From Balanoglossus misakiensis (Eukaryota; Hemichordata): a DNA stretch of 64,000 nucleotides. A model generated the notes under the pieces. It made no database searches. It saw only the letters and a list, made by a program, of their open reading frames with translations, and was not told the origin of the DNA. The position numbers and the translations under genes are program-made. Positions 43,601 through 55,100 of this stretch are shown one piece after another (within the stretch, counting starts at the first letter, position 1; each line of letters begins with the position of its first letter). The stretch is taken from positions 7,564,001 to 7,628,000 of the forward strand of contig CM082589.2 in NCBI GenBank assembly GCA_040954595.2, given 5' to 3'.

Positions 43601-46235
43601 TGTCGGAGACACGTTCGTAGTAAACATCTCCTTCCATGGACACCACACTGACGCGTTCCCATCCGAACTCCTCCAGCACGCTGATGATGACGTCAGCCGC
43701 TAGGTACAACGGCGGGTTGGCGCGAAAGAAACCTCCGAACAGGAAGTCGGAATCCCCTTCGATTTCGCTGTGTTCGCATCCCTGTAACATGACACGGTGA
43801 ACCGATTATTGATGTGAAAAAAAATAGAGTCGATATCGGTCTATTAGAGAGATATACACGTTTTAAGATTTACAAATGAAAACTTCATGAATAAACTAAC
43901 ACACGCTCATTTATTGAAAGTTTTGCATGCATATAAAACTTAAGGGCCATGATCGACTTATGCGCATGTGCCAAACCAGCGACTCTGGTTACAAAAATTA
44001 TATACAGTAATTGACATAAGTCAGTTTGCTGTCCTAACAACAGACAAGATGGTGGCGAAAGTAGTCATTGTCGGACATCGGGAAAAGACAGCAAATTGGG
44101 TAAAAAATAAAGGACAAATTTAAAACTAGTCTACTTATACAGTGCGCATGAAATACAGAAGAAAGCAAAGACGGTCCACTATTTGAATGTGTCCAACGCA
44201 CAATTTGAAGAACATTTGGATGTAATGTTTGTTCACACGAAATTACGCACATGCGCATAAACTGATCGTTGGCTTTGAAGAGTCCATACCAGTATATTAG
44301 AGATATACATGTATACGTATTTAAAAATGTATGAATTAAATTTACATAAACTAGCATCCGCTCATTTATTTAGGGTTTTGCACACATACATACATACATT
44401 TAATATTTCTTAAAACAGGAGCTTATATATCTTCCTATTTTAGGTAACACATTACTTACATGTACTTAGGACGAGTGTTGATGGAAAAGTAAAAATGACC
44501 AAAATGGCAATTTTGTTTAGAGTTGGGTCACTAAATCAGCACCATTTTTAAAACAAAGAATAAACTTCTCAGACCTTCCTGACAAAAATTCTGATTAAAG
44601 AAATCTATCTCCTAGGGTAATTTATTTCATTTCCTTTCTGCGGCTTCTCATCACAGTTACCACGAAGGAAAACTCAGCAAAAAACTGTAAGTGCACAACT
44701 CCAAATAAATGAGCGGGTGTTAAGAAGAAACTCACATATCCACCGCCTGCAAAGTAGAGTGACGTCACCGTGCGAGCCACGGGCAGACATCCACAACCAC
44801 CGCCAATAACACCGATGTAACTGTTGTTCCAAAAATTGGCAGTTGCTCTCAATGCGGCTGCGTCGTCGGAAGCATTGGCCCAGCTGAACTCGATCGGTGT
44901 ACCTAACAAATCAAACCAGTCAGAGTTTATCTCATCATTTTCCCGCCATAAGCTTACATTCTTACCAGACTGTGTTTTCTAGTTACATGTATATGTATAA
45001 TAAACAACACCCACGGACTCGCGACAATATTTCAGTCGGACCTTTCTGGGTCTAAGCACAGACTTTTGTCAATGATGCACTTTTAGAGTGCGCATTTCAC
45101 GGACAGTGAAGTTTGCTGATTTAAAATACTGAAAATTTGCCAAAAATTGTAGCATATTGTAGTATATTCGTTCACAACTCACTTCACGCAAGAAAGAATT
45201 GACATTTACTCGCACATTTTGTTATCATAAACACAACACTGCGCGTTCCTGTCGTCTTTAACGAAAAAGTACAATTTGGTTTCATTTTACAAGATCATAA
45301 CAAAATGTCGGGAATTTGAGTTCCACTCCAAATCAGTCACATAAGATTTTGCCATTGACTTTTGTATGCAGGTACATCAAGGCCGGAGAATTTCAGAATT
45401 TTAGCGAAAGAAGAAAGTGTTTTGAACCTTTCAAGAGTTTTGACTTACATCACATAATTTAAAATAAATCAACTTTGTTTGTACTCATGGTTTCATTTTT
45501 TCTCTATAATGAAACTAAAACCTGAATTTCAACGAATAGCGAATGCATGTACATACAGATGTCAAACCAGGAACGCTGCATCATGGCTAAATATAGTCTC
45601 ACTGATTTTCCAACTCAATGTAGAATTTACCAATATCAAACAATTCCTGCCCAGAAAATGGATTGTACTATTCTAAAGTCAATTTCGATACGAGTCAGAG
45701 AAGTTTTAAAAACCGCGCGTCAAAAATCTAAATTTCTCTGTCTCGCGATTTGAGACAAGCGCCTAATAAGCTCATATCTATTACATACGAGAAAATAGAA
45801 AGAATTCATAAAAAGAAACTTAGTGTTCCTTTGATTTTTTTCCACCTGTAGAGCAATTTTGTTACTGTATTATTTTGTATATTTGAGCTACGATGAAAAT
45901 TGCCTTTTTGAGTCTGAACTCGGCCGCTCAGTCAAAGTGTAAATATATAAATCTTTCAGAACTAGTGTGTGAGATCCATCCACGCATTAGAAAAAATGTA
46001 TATCACAGAACATTTGTAGAGACATACCTGACAACAGATCCTGATCGTTCATTTCCTCAATGGCCAAATGTACGGCGCCGGCTGCCACATCAAATCCAAC
46101 GTGATCGGAACACATTGTTCCCAAAGGCACTAGAAATCCTAGTTGATAAGTTTCGTTTAACGCTGACGAAGTTGCCACTAACGCCAAGGCGGCGAAAAGT
46201 GCAAATGTGAACCCCATGAGTATCCGTTGCCCCAT
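31682..46235 (-). CDS. Receptor guanylate cyclase (natriuretic/sperm-peptide receptor type), minus-strand copy
   Basis: Single-pass membrane receptor converting GTP to cGMP. Minus-strand exons: 46028-46235, 44736-44902, 43469-43781, 42755-42895, 42161-42333, 41643-41781, 40927-41111, 40037-40130, 39808-39883, 39398-39509, 38771-38842, 38411-38488, 37567-37671, 36664-36901, 35955-36107, 35190-35370, 34541-34681, 34152-34275, 33766-34009, 33455-33553, 33196-33287, 31682-31771. They join in frame to 1,074 residues. The start is the ATG at 46235, which opens a clean signal peptide ([20 protein letters not shown]); an upstream ATG-like codon gives a poorer one. ANF-receptor ectodomain to about 473; TM about 477-497. 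The kinase homology domain has [10 protein letters not shown], pseudo-catalytic HGNLKSSN (no Asp) and DYG. A dimerisation helix ([11 protein letters not shown]) precedes the cyclase domain: [39 protein letters not shown]. Metal, guanine and transition-state residues are intact. The ligand is unknown. The paralogue is head to head at 46700. Confidence 0.95.
31797..32599. mobile_element. Non-autonomous element E (about 800 bp)
   Basis: In the last intron of the minus-strand cyclase. Long terminal inverted repeats: AGGCTGCATTCACAAACACC followed by a G-run on the left, and the exact inverse after a C-run on the right. Inside are two copies of GGGAGGGGGTGTCCCCCTCC and several C7 tracts. Single copy here; possible 3-bp target duplication TTA. 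Confidence 0.8.
35476..35784. mobile_element. MITE family B, copy 4
   Basis: TTAA-flanked, with ends AGGGACAAAGTCTC and GAGACTTTGTCCCT. Slightly shorter than other copies through loss in the middle. Intron of the minus-strand cyclase. Confidence 0.9.
36166..36460. mobile_element. Composite foldback element P2
   Basis: Palindrome at 36140-36344: CCTGGCCAAGAGGGCCATAG and CCGTTTATTACCCCCGAG on the left, inverted on the right, with GTGAGTTACCAGAATCA in both arms. It is followed by a second inverted pair (AATAAACCTCATGCT near 36350 and AGCATGAGGTATATT near 36440). Same two-part plan as P1. A half copy lies at 61077-61150. Confidence 0.75.
36555..36650. mobile_element. Repeat family G, copy 2 (inverted)
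   Basis: Reverse complement matches 30485-30582, sharing CCGAACTCCG, CGCGTGA and GTGACACAGGACAAA. It abuts the donor side of kinase-homology exon 36664-36901. Confidence 0.6.
38006..38361. mobile_element. MITE family B, copy 5
   Basis: Full-length, with TTAA at both ends and terminal repeats AGGGACAAAGTCTC/GAGACTTTGTCCCT. Most of each half is inverted in the other (GGATATGAGAGTAAAAAT and relatives). Intron between two kinase-homology exons. Confidence 0.92.
41210..41540. mobile_element. MITE family C, copy 1
   Basis: Begins TTAA-AGGGCGACGATCGTC and ends GACGATCGTCGG after CACATGCGCAT. Interior words TAACAACAGACAAGATGG and GGGAAAAGACAGCAAAT recur at 43940-44277. Intron of the minus-strand cyclase. 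Confidence 0.85.
42484..42679. mobile_element. MITE family A, copy 2
   Basis: TTAA-AGGTATACTGTCACC at the left and GGTGACTGTATCCCT-TTAA at the right, with the family A interior. Intron of the minus-strand cyclase, about 75 bp below exon 42755-42895. Confidence 0.88.
43196..43295. repeat. Repeat family H, copy 1
   Basis: AACCATGGTGGTGAAAGGGTTAA preceded by CCATAxATAGAAAACAACGG-type sequence, here in a cyclase intron. Related copies lie at 58630-58705 and 61858-61925, so it is a dispersed fragment, probably one end of an element. Confidence 0.6.
43940..44277. mobile_element. MITE family C, copy 2
   Basis: Diverged copy of 41210-41540, beginning TTAA-GGGCCATGATCGAC, with TAACAACAGACAAGATGGTG inside and CGCACATGCGCATAAAC near the right end. 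Confidence 0.85.
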
Positions 46236-46699
46236 GACGGGGAAAGGACTCAACGAGGGCGAAAGATGTACGACTAGCAAGTCGCGTTTTTACAAGCGCG
46301 ACAAACTGCTGGTGTTCGTTGTGCAAGATCTTTGCGGCAACGATAGTCGGTGAACTTTCACCTTTCTCTTTATTCCCATTGTGGGGGTATTGTTAACGTC
46401 ATGCTTCGCTGTCATCTCGCAAAACACTCGCGGTGGCGCTGGCGAGATTCGATTGTGACGATTGTGACGAGAGCGCCTAGCCTCGTTCCAATCGCGTGGC
46501 ACCGCGTTCGCGCGTGTTACGCGGAGAACGCACATTGCTTGGGTTCGAGGATGCATTATTCCGCGCTACGCCTAAAGAGCTACAGTGCTTTGCAACAGCA
46601 CTGGACAATCCAAAATGTAGCGTAAACTAGGTGATTTTGGCAGTTTTAAAACAAACTTTACTATAATGCTTCAGTTCGACATTCGCATTTGATGTCGAC
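46236..46699. promoter_or_regulatory. Probable bidirectional promoter of the two guanylate cyclases
   Basis: 464 bp between the two divergent start codons. It is richer in CpG than its surroundings (GGTGGCGCTGGCGAGATTCG and neighbours), with GTGACGATTGTGACGA (two CRE-half-like TGACG words) and TTCCAATCGCG (CCAAT-like). It has no obvious TATA box. Shared promoter function is an inference from layout. Confidence 0.6.
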
Positions 46700-49094
46700 A
46701 TGAGCGGAAAGCATCGTATTCGTTGCGTGACCATCCGCGCAGTGTTGATTTTACTCGTCGTCGCTTTCGGCGCGAGGCTGGTCGCGACAACAACGCCTCC
46801 AGAAACGGTCAAACTCGGACTAATGTTACCAGTCTACGGGACCGACGAATCGCCAGCCATCAGAAGCAGCGTCCCAGGTGCATTCGATCTCGCTGTAAAA
46901 CATGTCAACGAACGAAACATCATTAATGGTAGGTCAAAAAAAATCATGTCGACGAACGATCATGTGTAGGACTGACCTATAATCTGTGTTCAACTCCAGC
47001 GTACTTTTCAAATGACTATACTATTCTTTAATATTTACGACATATTTTCGAAAGTTGCATGTTGTTGTATTTTACTCGAACAAACGAGTGCCGCACCCAA
47101 AATGAAGTCACCCTTTGCAAGAATTTACAACTATCCTGGTATGCGCACATGAGTATTAGAATATCCAGAAGTTCAAAAAGTGTAGACTGTCATCTAAGTA
47201 GATGGAGAAGATTGAAGTATATGTTATATATAATATAAATATAATATGGTAAAAGTGGCAGCTCTTTGGGCTTTAATAATGTAGAAGTAAACGTAGATAC
47301 ACGACATATTAGATGGAGTCGAGTAGCACCACTTAATATTGTAATAAAGCGAGGGAAATATCTTGCTTGCTCCTAGGCCGTACTCTGGAATGGACTATGA
47401 AGAATACCAACTGTACTACCGACCACGCACTGGTAGACATCACAGAATATTGGAGAGATGGATATTCTGGCATTGTAGGACCCGGATGTTCGTGTGTCTA
47501 TGAAGGAAGGATCGCCTCGTCTCTTTTCATTCCATTAATGGCATATGTAAGCGTAGCAACACTCTTCTCTTATTAATCCTAAAAAATATTATTTATCTGT
47601 CGTGTTGTTCAATACATGCATGTACTATAGATACAGTTAGTATGCACCTGGGGCAATAAGCTGCGTGTAAAACGCCTTTTCCTGAACGCACAAGCGACAA
47701 CATAACTACTACTGGATCTTTTCATACGTCATTAATGCATGAGTAAAACAAATGCGGATTGGTTAATGTGGTGGTGGTGACAATGTTCCAGACATGTATA
47801 AGTACTAGTATTATTGTCGTTTGCTTGCCGCGTGTTTTCATGATTTCTTTCCTTTGATTTCATATTTTGTTTGAAAACTGACCATGTTGACCATACTGTT
47901 TACATAAAAACTGAAATAATATTGATTTGACAGTATCAATGAAGTGTAGTCTGTTTTAGTAGATACATCAACATTAAAGGTATACGGTCACCTCCAATTT
48001 ACATATCGCCATATATAGTTGAAATGGCGTATTTGAGTGTTCTAAAGAACGCTTTATTTTCGCGTGTGCCACCCACTGAAAATCTGTGATTGGTTAGATC
48101 TCGATTTACCATGGTAACTGTGGCTAAATTTGTATGGGTGACCGTATACCTTTAATGGTGTACTGTATGTACATGTACTTACATTTACTGAAACAATGGG
48201 TATTGTGGTTGGCCATTTGTCAATAAACAGGGCGAATAGACAATAAATATTTCAGAGTTTTAAGTAAAAACATTTTTTCTTTAATCCACAGATGTGTGAT
48301 GACGATGGTATTGATGACAAGGAAGTCTTTGAATACCCGACATTTTTCCGGATTTTGCCGCATCACTCGAACGTGGCCGAATCAATCCTGGCTCTTTACC
48401 AAGAAATGGAATGGCGAGTGACTACAATTGTCGCGTCAGAGGTCAAAATATACCAAAGCACATACAACGCCGTCCAGAATCTGTTTGAAAATTATGGGAT
48501 AGAGATCCTGAACTACGTGACCTTTGCTGAAGACATCGAACCACTGGCCGATGATACGTCGCCATTTCCGGAGATAATTGAGATGACGTCAAAAACATCC
48601 AGAAGTAAGTAAAAATAGTAACTTGTTTCTCTTTGTATATGGCGCATTGGAGTGTTCTAAAGAACGTATGGCGGCGCTCTTTTTTTCGCGTGTGCCACCC
48701 AATGGAAATCTGTGATTGGTCAGATCTCAATTTACCATGGTAACTGTGGGTAAATTTGTATAGGTGACCGTATACCTTTAAAACCACACTGCGTTTTACC
48801 AGTGCATGTACCTGTGTACTTACAGTAAGTATATAGCCTTTTACAATTTACATTTTGTAATTATGATAAAACATCCTTTGAAAGAATATTTATATCATAG
48901 TAAACTGAGTTACATTTTTTCTCAGTCTATCTGTTTCTTGGAGATTTGTCTGACCTGCAACAGTTTGTCATCGATATGCTGACTTTGGAATTACTTGACG
49001 GGAACCATCTGATCATCGGAACCGTCACAGATTACGAATCCAGAGGGAGTCAAGATTATACAGGTAAGGACTCAATGAATATGATAACACCTGA

Positions 49095-49173
<79 letters not shown>

Positions 49174-52100
49174 GATGATGATGGTGGTGGTGGCACAACG
49201 AAGTGGTGGTCATGGTAAAATGGGGCGGGGTGCAGGGAGCGCCCTCAAACGACGGCTTTTCCAATCAACTGTTGGCCATAAATATGTGTATTATCTGTAC
49301 AGGCGATGCTTCGTTGGCAGAAATGACAAAGGAAGCATTCAAATCAGTCTTGATTATCGAACTGAGACAACCGGAGATAGAGGAAGAACAGTTTCAAACG
49401 TACACGTCAGACATGCGGAATAGATCTGAGATCATAACAGGAACTGAATCCGTCACTGTAAGTTACTCCTTTACTACCAGTGACGTCACATATCTATTCG
49501 CAATATTTCAGTTTTTAATGAAATTTTCGCCAATTGATGAATTCGCATGTTAACCATTTATATAAAAACGTCGTTTGGGCAAGTAAATCATGAATGTTGC
49601 TTATATTAAATATTGCTATCACGGCATTAGGCCACGGAAGCATGTTTCATAGTTTCGCAAACTACCTATTGTTTTAATACTAAACAGAACTCTAACTATA
49701 TAGATATTTCTCTACTAACATTTACAGTGGGACAACCGCGCATTCTTAGTGTACGATGCCGTGATGATTCTGTCCAAAATAGTGGATAGGATACTTACAG
49801 CTGGAATGAACCACACGTTTGCTTGGGAAACGCTGAATTTCTTCCTGGATGACACATTTGACAGTAAGTTCAAAATTATCATAATATTGAAATTTTTAGC
49901 CTGTGAGAAAAATGACTAAATTTTGAGGCGTTTTGATTTGACATTGTGTTGGACACGGTTGATTTCTCGTGTCACTCTTCTGGAACTTCCTGGTCAAAGG
50001 TCAAGCCTGTTTCTTGGTAACAGGTAGTTGCTAGGTCACGAGGTGTTTCCACGTGGAGAAATTATCCCAACGTCTACATGCGGAATGGTAGCTTGTGAAA
50101 TGTGGTAATAATATTTTTTAAGTGATGTCTCCGGTTCCTGGAAGTGAATATTGCATTCTGTATATACCAGTGATTTTGATCTATATTAAGTAGAGCATTT
50201 ATGATTTAAGAGTTTACGTGATATTAATTTTATTTTTTCTTGTGAGGCATAACAAATGTACCAGTCTATCTGAATGATTCCGGACACGCAGTTGGGGAGT
50301 TCGATCTCCTTAGCTACATGATAATAGATGACGAGGCGTTTGAAGCTGATGGTAGTCCAGATGACGTCACTCCCAATGAAGATCGAGGCATGGTCAAAGT
50401 TGGATCATTTGCGTACCAACCCGATACATCAAGGGTAAATTATACTGTATTAGTTTGTACACCTTTATGTTTCTGACGTGTATGCTGCGAAATGTGATTG
50501 GTCAAACATGCATCACGTGTCACACAAAACAGAATAACATCATCCAATCGTTTAGCTGGAAAATGATACTATAGTTTTACAGGGTAGAGCCCACAGTTGT
50601 ACATTTTAAACCCGGAACCAACGAAAGCCAGTACATCAATCTGCCTTTTTTCGCTTATAAGGCACATGTAGAGAATAATTTATTACGATGGTCAGATATA
50701 TTCAGATGTACTGTGATTTCCTTCAGGTTTTTCAGGCAAACTACAGAGTAATTCAATGGCCAGGTGGTAAAGTACCTCTCGACCAACCAGTATGTGGTTT
50801 TGATGGATCACGTTGTCCAGGTAACCGCTTGATTGAATTTAGGGCCTTATCACATAAACACCGAATGAATGAATGAATGAATGAATGAATGAATGAATGA
50901 ATGAATGAATGAATGAATGAATGAATGAATGAATGAATGAATGAATGAATGAATGAATGAATGAATGAATGAATGAATGAATGGAAATGTAATAGTTCTG
51001 CACTTTTTCATTACCAGAAGTAGTTATTTTCAATGGCAGTTTTAATTGTATGGTTTAGTAATTCTTGCCCGATGTTTTCTTCCCAACAGACACCTTGGGA
51101 ATCATTCTTGGCGTCAGTGCAGTTGGCACAGTCGTTGTCGTCGGTATTGGAACGTATTATTACAGGTGAGAACACGTAACTCATCAATAAAGTACCTTGT
51201 GTTTAAGCCGAAACCTTGCGAGTCGCTATAGGTACATGTAACCATCTATGATGTAACTCACAATATACTGAGTTCAATTGAGGAATGACGTTAAAGGTGT
51301 ACCGTCACCTATGCAAATATAGCTACAGTTACCATGGCAAATTGAGATCTAGCCAATCACAGATTTTCAGTGGGTGGCACACGTGAAAAAACATAGCACC
51401 ACCATATGTTCTTTAGAACACTCAGATACGCCATTTCAGCCATATGGGCATATGTAAATTGGAGGGGACTGTATACTTTTAATGCGTAGTGTTCTCTGCG
51501 GTTCATTTTTTGAGTGAGTAATGGCTTCAAACCGATTTTTTTTTTATTTCTACCAGGAAAAGGAAATACGAAGGAGAACTGGACAGCCTGGTATGGAAGG
51601 TCATGTGGGATGAAATACAAATGAGCGGAGGCCCGAAAACCGGTCAAGGATTTACCGCCAAAAACATGGCGATGAGTTCGTTGTCGTTGTTGACCAAAGA
51701 TGAGGACGCCCAAATCTTCACAAAAATTGGAACTTACAAAGTAAGACTGATAGTAATGACACAAATCTGTTCATGGCGGCTGCCATGTTGTGAGAAGTAT
51801 TATTATTGCTTTCCCTTGTCTATCTCTGTGGTAACGTCTGACTTTTTCTCTTCTGGGAATTAGCTCACTGAGAGGTTCGGACTAAGCAGCAAAACTATGT
51901 TTCAACAGTAGTTTATTCCGGAATCATCACGGTGGTCGTGACCAACAGAAGTTCACGTTCAAGCTTAATGAATAATCGTAATCCAAAACCCTGTCTTATA
52001 TATAATCCCCAACCCCGGTCTTAAATATACAATATTCGGAGCGTAACTTTAAATTGTAAGATATCTTACAGGAAGTAAATATGATTCGTTCTCTGGTAAG

Positions 52101-55100
52101 AAGCAGTACACGATTGGCTTAAAAGGTAAATGTTACAAAGCTGATTAGATAAAAGAGTTGAGATGATGTTATTATTATCTCCTGTAGGGAAATGTTTGCG
52201 CTATAAAATTCGTTGAGAAGCAGAGAATCGATCTGACCAGAGAACAAAGAATTGAACTGAAACTGGTAAGTCCTTTTTTGTTGACAGATTCGCTATGTCA
52301 ACGCGATCTCCGCAAAAACAACACCCGAGTGACGTCATCAACTGATGCCGCCCTACCATCCCCACAGACCGGTTCATCCAATTCTATTAACACTATTTTG
52401 TCTAATATTATCACAAATACATTGTTGTCTACCTTAGGCCAAATAAAAAAAAATATGTGATGTTCCGATTACCCGATCTAACCCACATTTAGCCCGTCGA
52501 CCCTAAACTTTTTAGAGCTTCGTAAACCGGAAGTAAAAATAACGATGTCATATATATGCAAAATTGAATGATGAAAATTGTGAGAATCGCGCAAGAACTA
52601 TGACGTCATTCTTCTACACTATGGCGGCCAAAGATATAAAAAATTGCAAAATAAAATCATTCCCTTCCTACCTACCCTATTTTTGAAAAACCATGTAATC
52701 GGAACAGCACATATTTTTTTGGCCTTACGCTGAGAACTGAATATCTGGCATCCAATCTCGTGTTTCAACTGCTGTACATGTACTTTTATTTTTTAACACA
52801 GATGAGAGATCTTCGCAACAACAACATCAATAAATTCATCGGCGCTTGCCCGGACGCTCCTAATATTTGCATACTCATGGAATATTGTGCTAAAGGCAGC
52901 CTACAGGTACTTATGTTTCAGGATATCCATTCGGAAGAGCACCAGATTGGATAGAAACTGTAACTGGTCGCAATCACCGTACAATGTTATGACCTTGTAT
53001 CCTAACATTTCATCGGTCTGAAATATTCCATAAAATCTTTAATTACTGAGCGATGTATACTTATGGTTTCTAGGACATCGTCGAGAACGACAGTATCGAC
53101 CTTGACGGAATGTTCAGGGCATCTTTGATCTCAGACATCGTCAAAGGAATGAATTACATTCACAACAGCGCTCTGAAATCCCATGGCAACCTGAAATCCT
53201 CGAATTGTGTGGTGGACAGTCGCTGGGTTTTGAAGATCACAGACTATGGCCTGAATAGATTCAAGTTGGGACAGGACAGAAGTAAAGACGAACGCAGCGA
53301 AGATGCTCATTTAAGAAGTAAGGTGGCTTAAAAATAATCTGATGAAAAATAAAGTGGGGCTCATAGTCATGGATTCACGTCTTTCACTTGTTTGATTTTT
53401 TTTTTATTTTTTTTTTTCTAATCTGTGTCCGCATCTCTCGGATATACTTTTGAATTTTACATTTTAAAGGTTTATTTTGGAGAGCTCCGGAACATCTCAG
53501 ACAGGGAAGTGACATGCCGGCGGCCGGATCACAGAGAGGCGATGTGTATTCATTCGCGATCATCTTGACAGAAATCTACTCCCGTTCACAACCCTATAAC
53601 TTGAACGATGAAGACCCTCTAGGTAAAGTAACCACACGAACCCGATGTTTATTTCTAACTCAATTAAAACATTTTCAATATTAAAACATAACAGCTTACG
53701 GAATGCAATATTATAAAAACCCGTAAGAGACATTTGTAAATCAAATAAAATAGTACGTGTAATTATGTCGCACTCATGTGCACGATATACATGTACTTTC
53801 TCATGCTCACGAGAAACTTGTGTTAAATACGCGGTACCTTCGATATTCCGACGTGAGAGCATTCAGGTTCAGGATTTTGGGATAAAACACGATAACACAA
53901 TCAAACTATTACTATATAGCATCACTGCAACTAGTTAAACATGTCCCCGATTAATTCTGATCACACTTTCAGAAATAATTGAAAACGTGAAGAACGTAAT
54001 GGCTCCGCCTTTCAGACCGATAGTTTCTGATTTCGAGGATTTGGCGCCTGAATATTTGATGGACACGTTGTACTTGAGTTGGTCAGAGGATCCAACAGAA
54101 CGGCCGACATTCTCACAGATTCGACAAATGCTGAGCAAACTCCATGAAAACTTGTAAGTATGACGCAAGCGTAACAATAGTGGTGGGGAAATCAACTTGT
54201 GATTGGTATTATAAACAGATCTCAGCCTATGGGTGAAAACAAGCTATTTTTTCGGGATTCAATCTTTGCCACAATGCGAATTTTACGATTGACAATTTTC
54301 CTTACAGTTGCGTCCCTTGTATATACACGTACAACTAGTATGACTTTGTCCTGTACACACACACTGGTGCTCAGACAGGCAGACATTTCAGACCCTGACA
54401 AAACACTGACTGTATTCAAAGTTCACAGCGCTGTATAGCAATGTCCTCCTAACATTTAATACATTCCTGTAGAGCAGCTCCTGATGGCCAATTCTGCTGT
54501 CCTTGCTAACTTGTAACTGCTTCAAGGAATAACCGTAATTTACTAACACGCGTTCATCTATTTTCGTCATTTACCTTTTGCTGACTCATATGTCACACAG
54601 CTATAACCATTGAATCATTTCTTAGGACCGCTTTTTTTCCAGGAAACAAAATATTATGGATAACGTCATCGATATCATGGAACGATATACCGACAATCTG
54701 GAAGAGCTGGTTGACGACAGAACCGAAGAACTTCAAGTTCAAAAAGAGAAGACACAACAGTTGTTATTTCGAATGCTACCGACGTTAGTATTTGGCAGAT
54801 CCTAACAACAGTGGTGTATCCATTAATCCAGGGCAATGTTTACAAGTAGTAACGTCTTTCTAAAGAATTCTTTATTAAGTTAATGCTGAAAATACTAATA
54901 ACACTTCACGAACACATGTCAGCATGGTAATTGTACGTTGTTGTTTTTTTCAGATCTATAGCTGCGCAGCTCATTAAAGGAATCGCCGTATTACCCGAAT
55001 CCTACGAAAGTGTCACCGTCTACTTTTCGGACATAGTCGGTTTCTCGGCCTTGTCCGCAAATAGCACTCCACATCAGGTGAGAACGTTTTGTTCGAGTTT

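Noticed and set aside
48946-49264. Poly-Val, poly-Leu and poly-Gln frames
   Set aside because: Products of the (TTG)n tract in a cyclase intron; the only real coding part is the exon ending at 49063.
50839-51033. Frame of repeated Ile-His-Ser-Phe
   Set aside because: Translation of the (AATG)n microsatellite.
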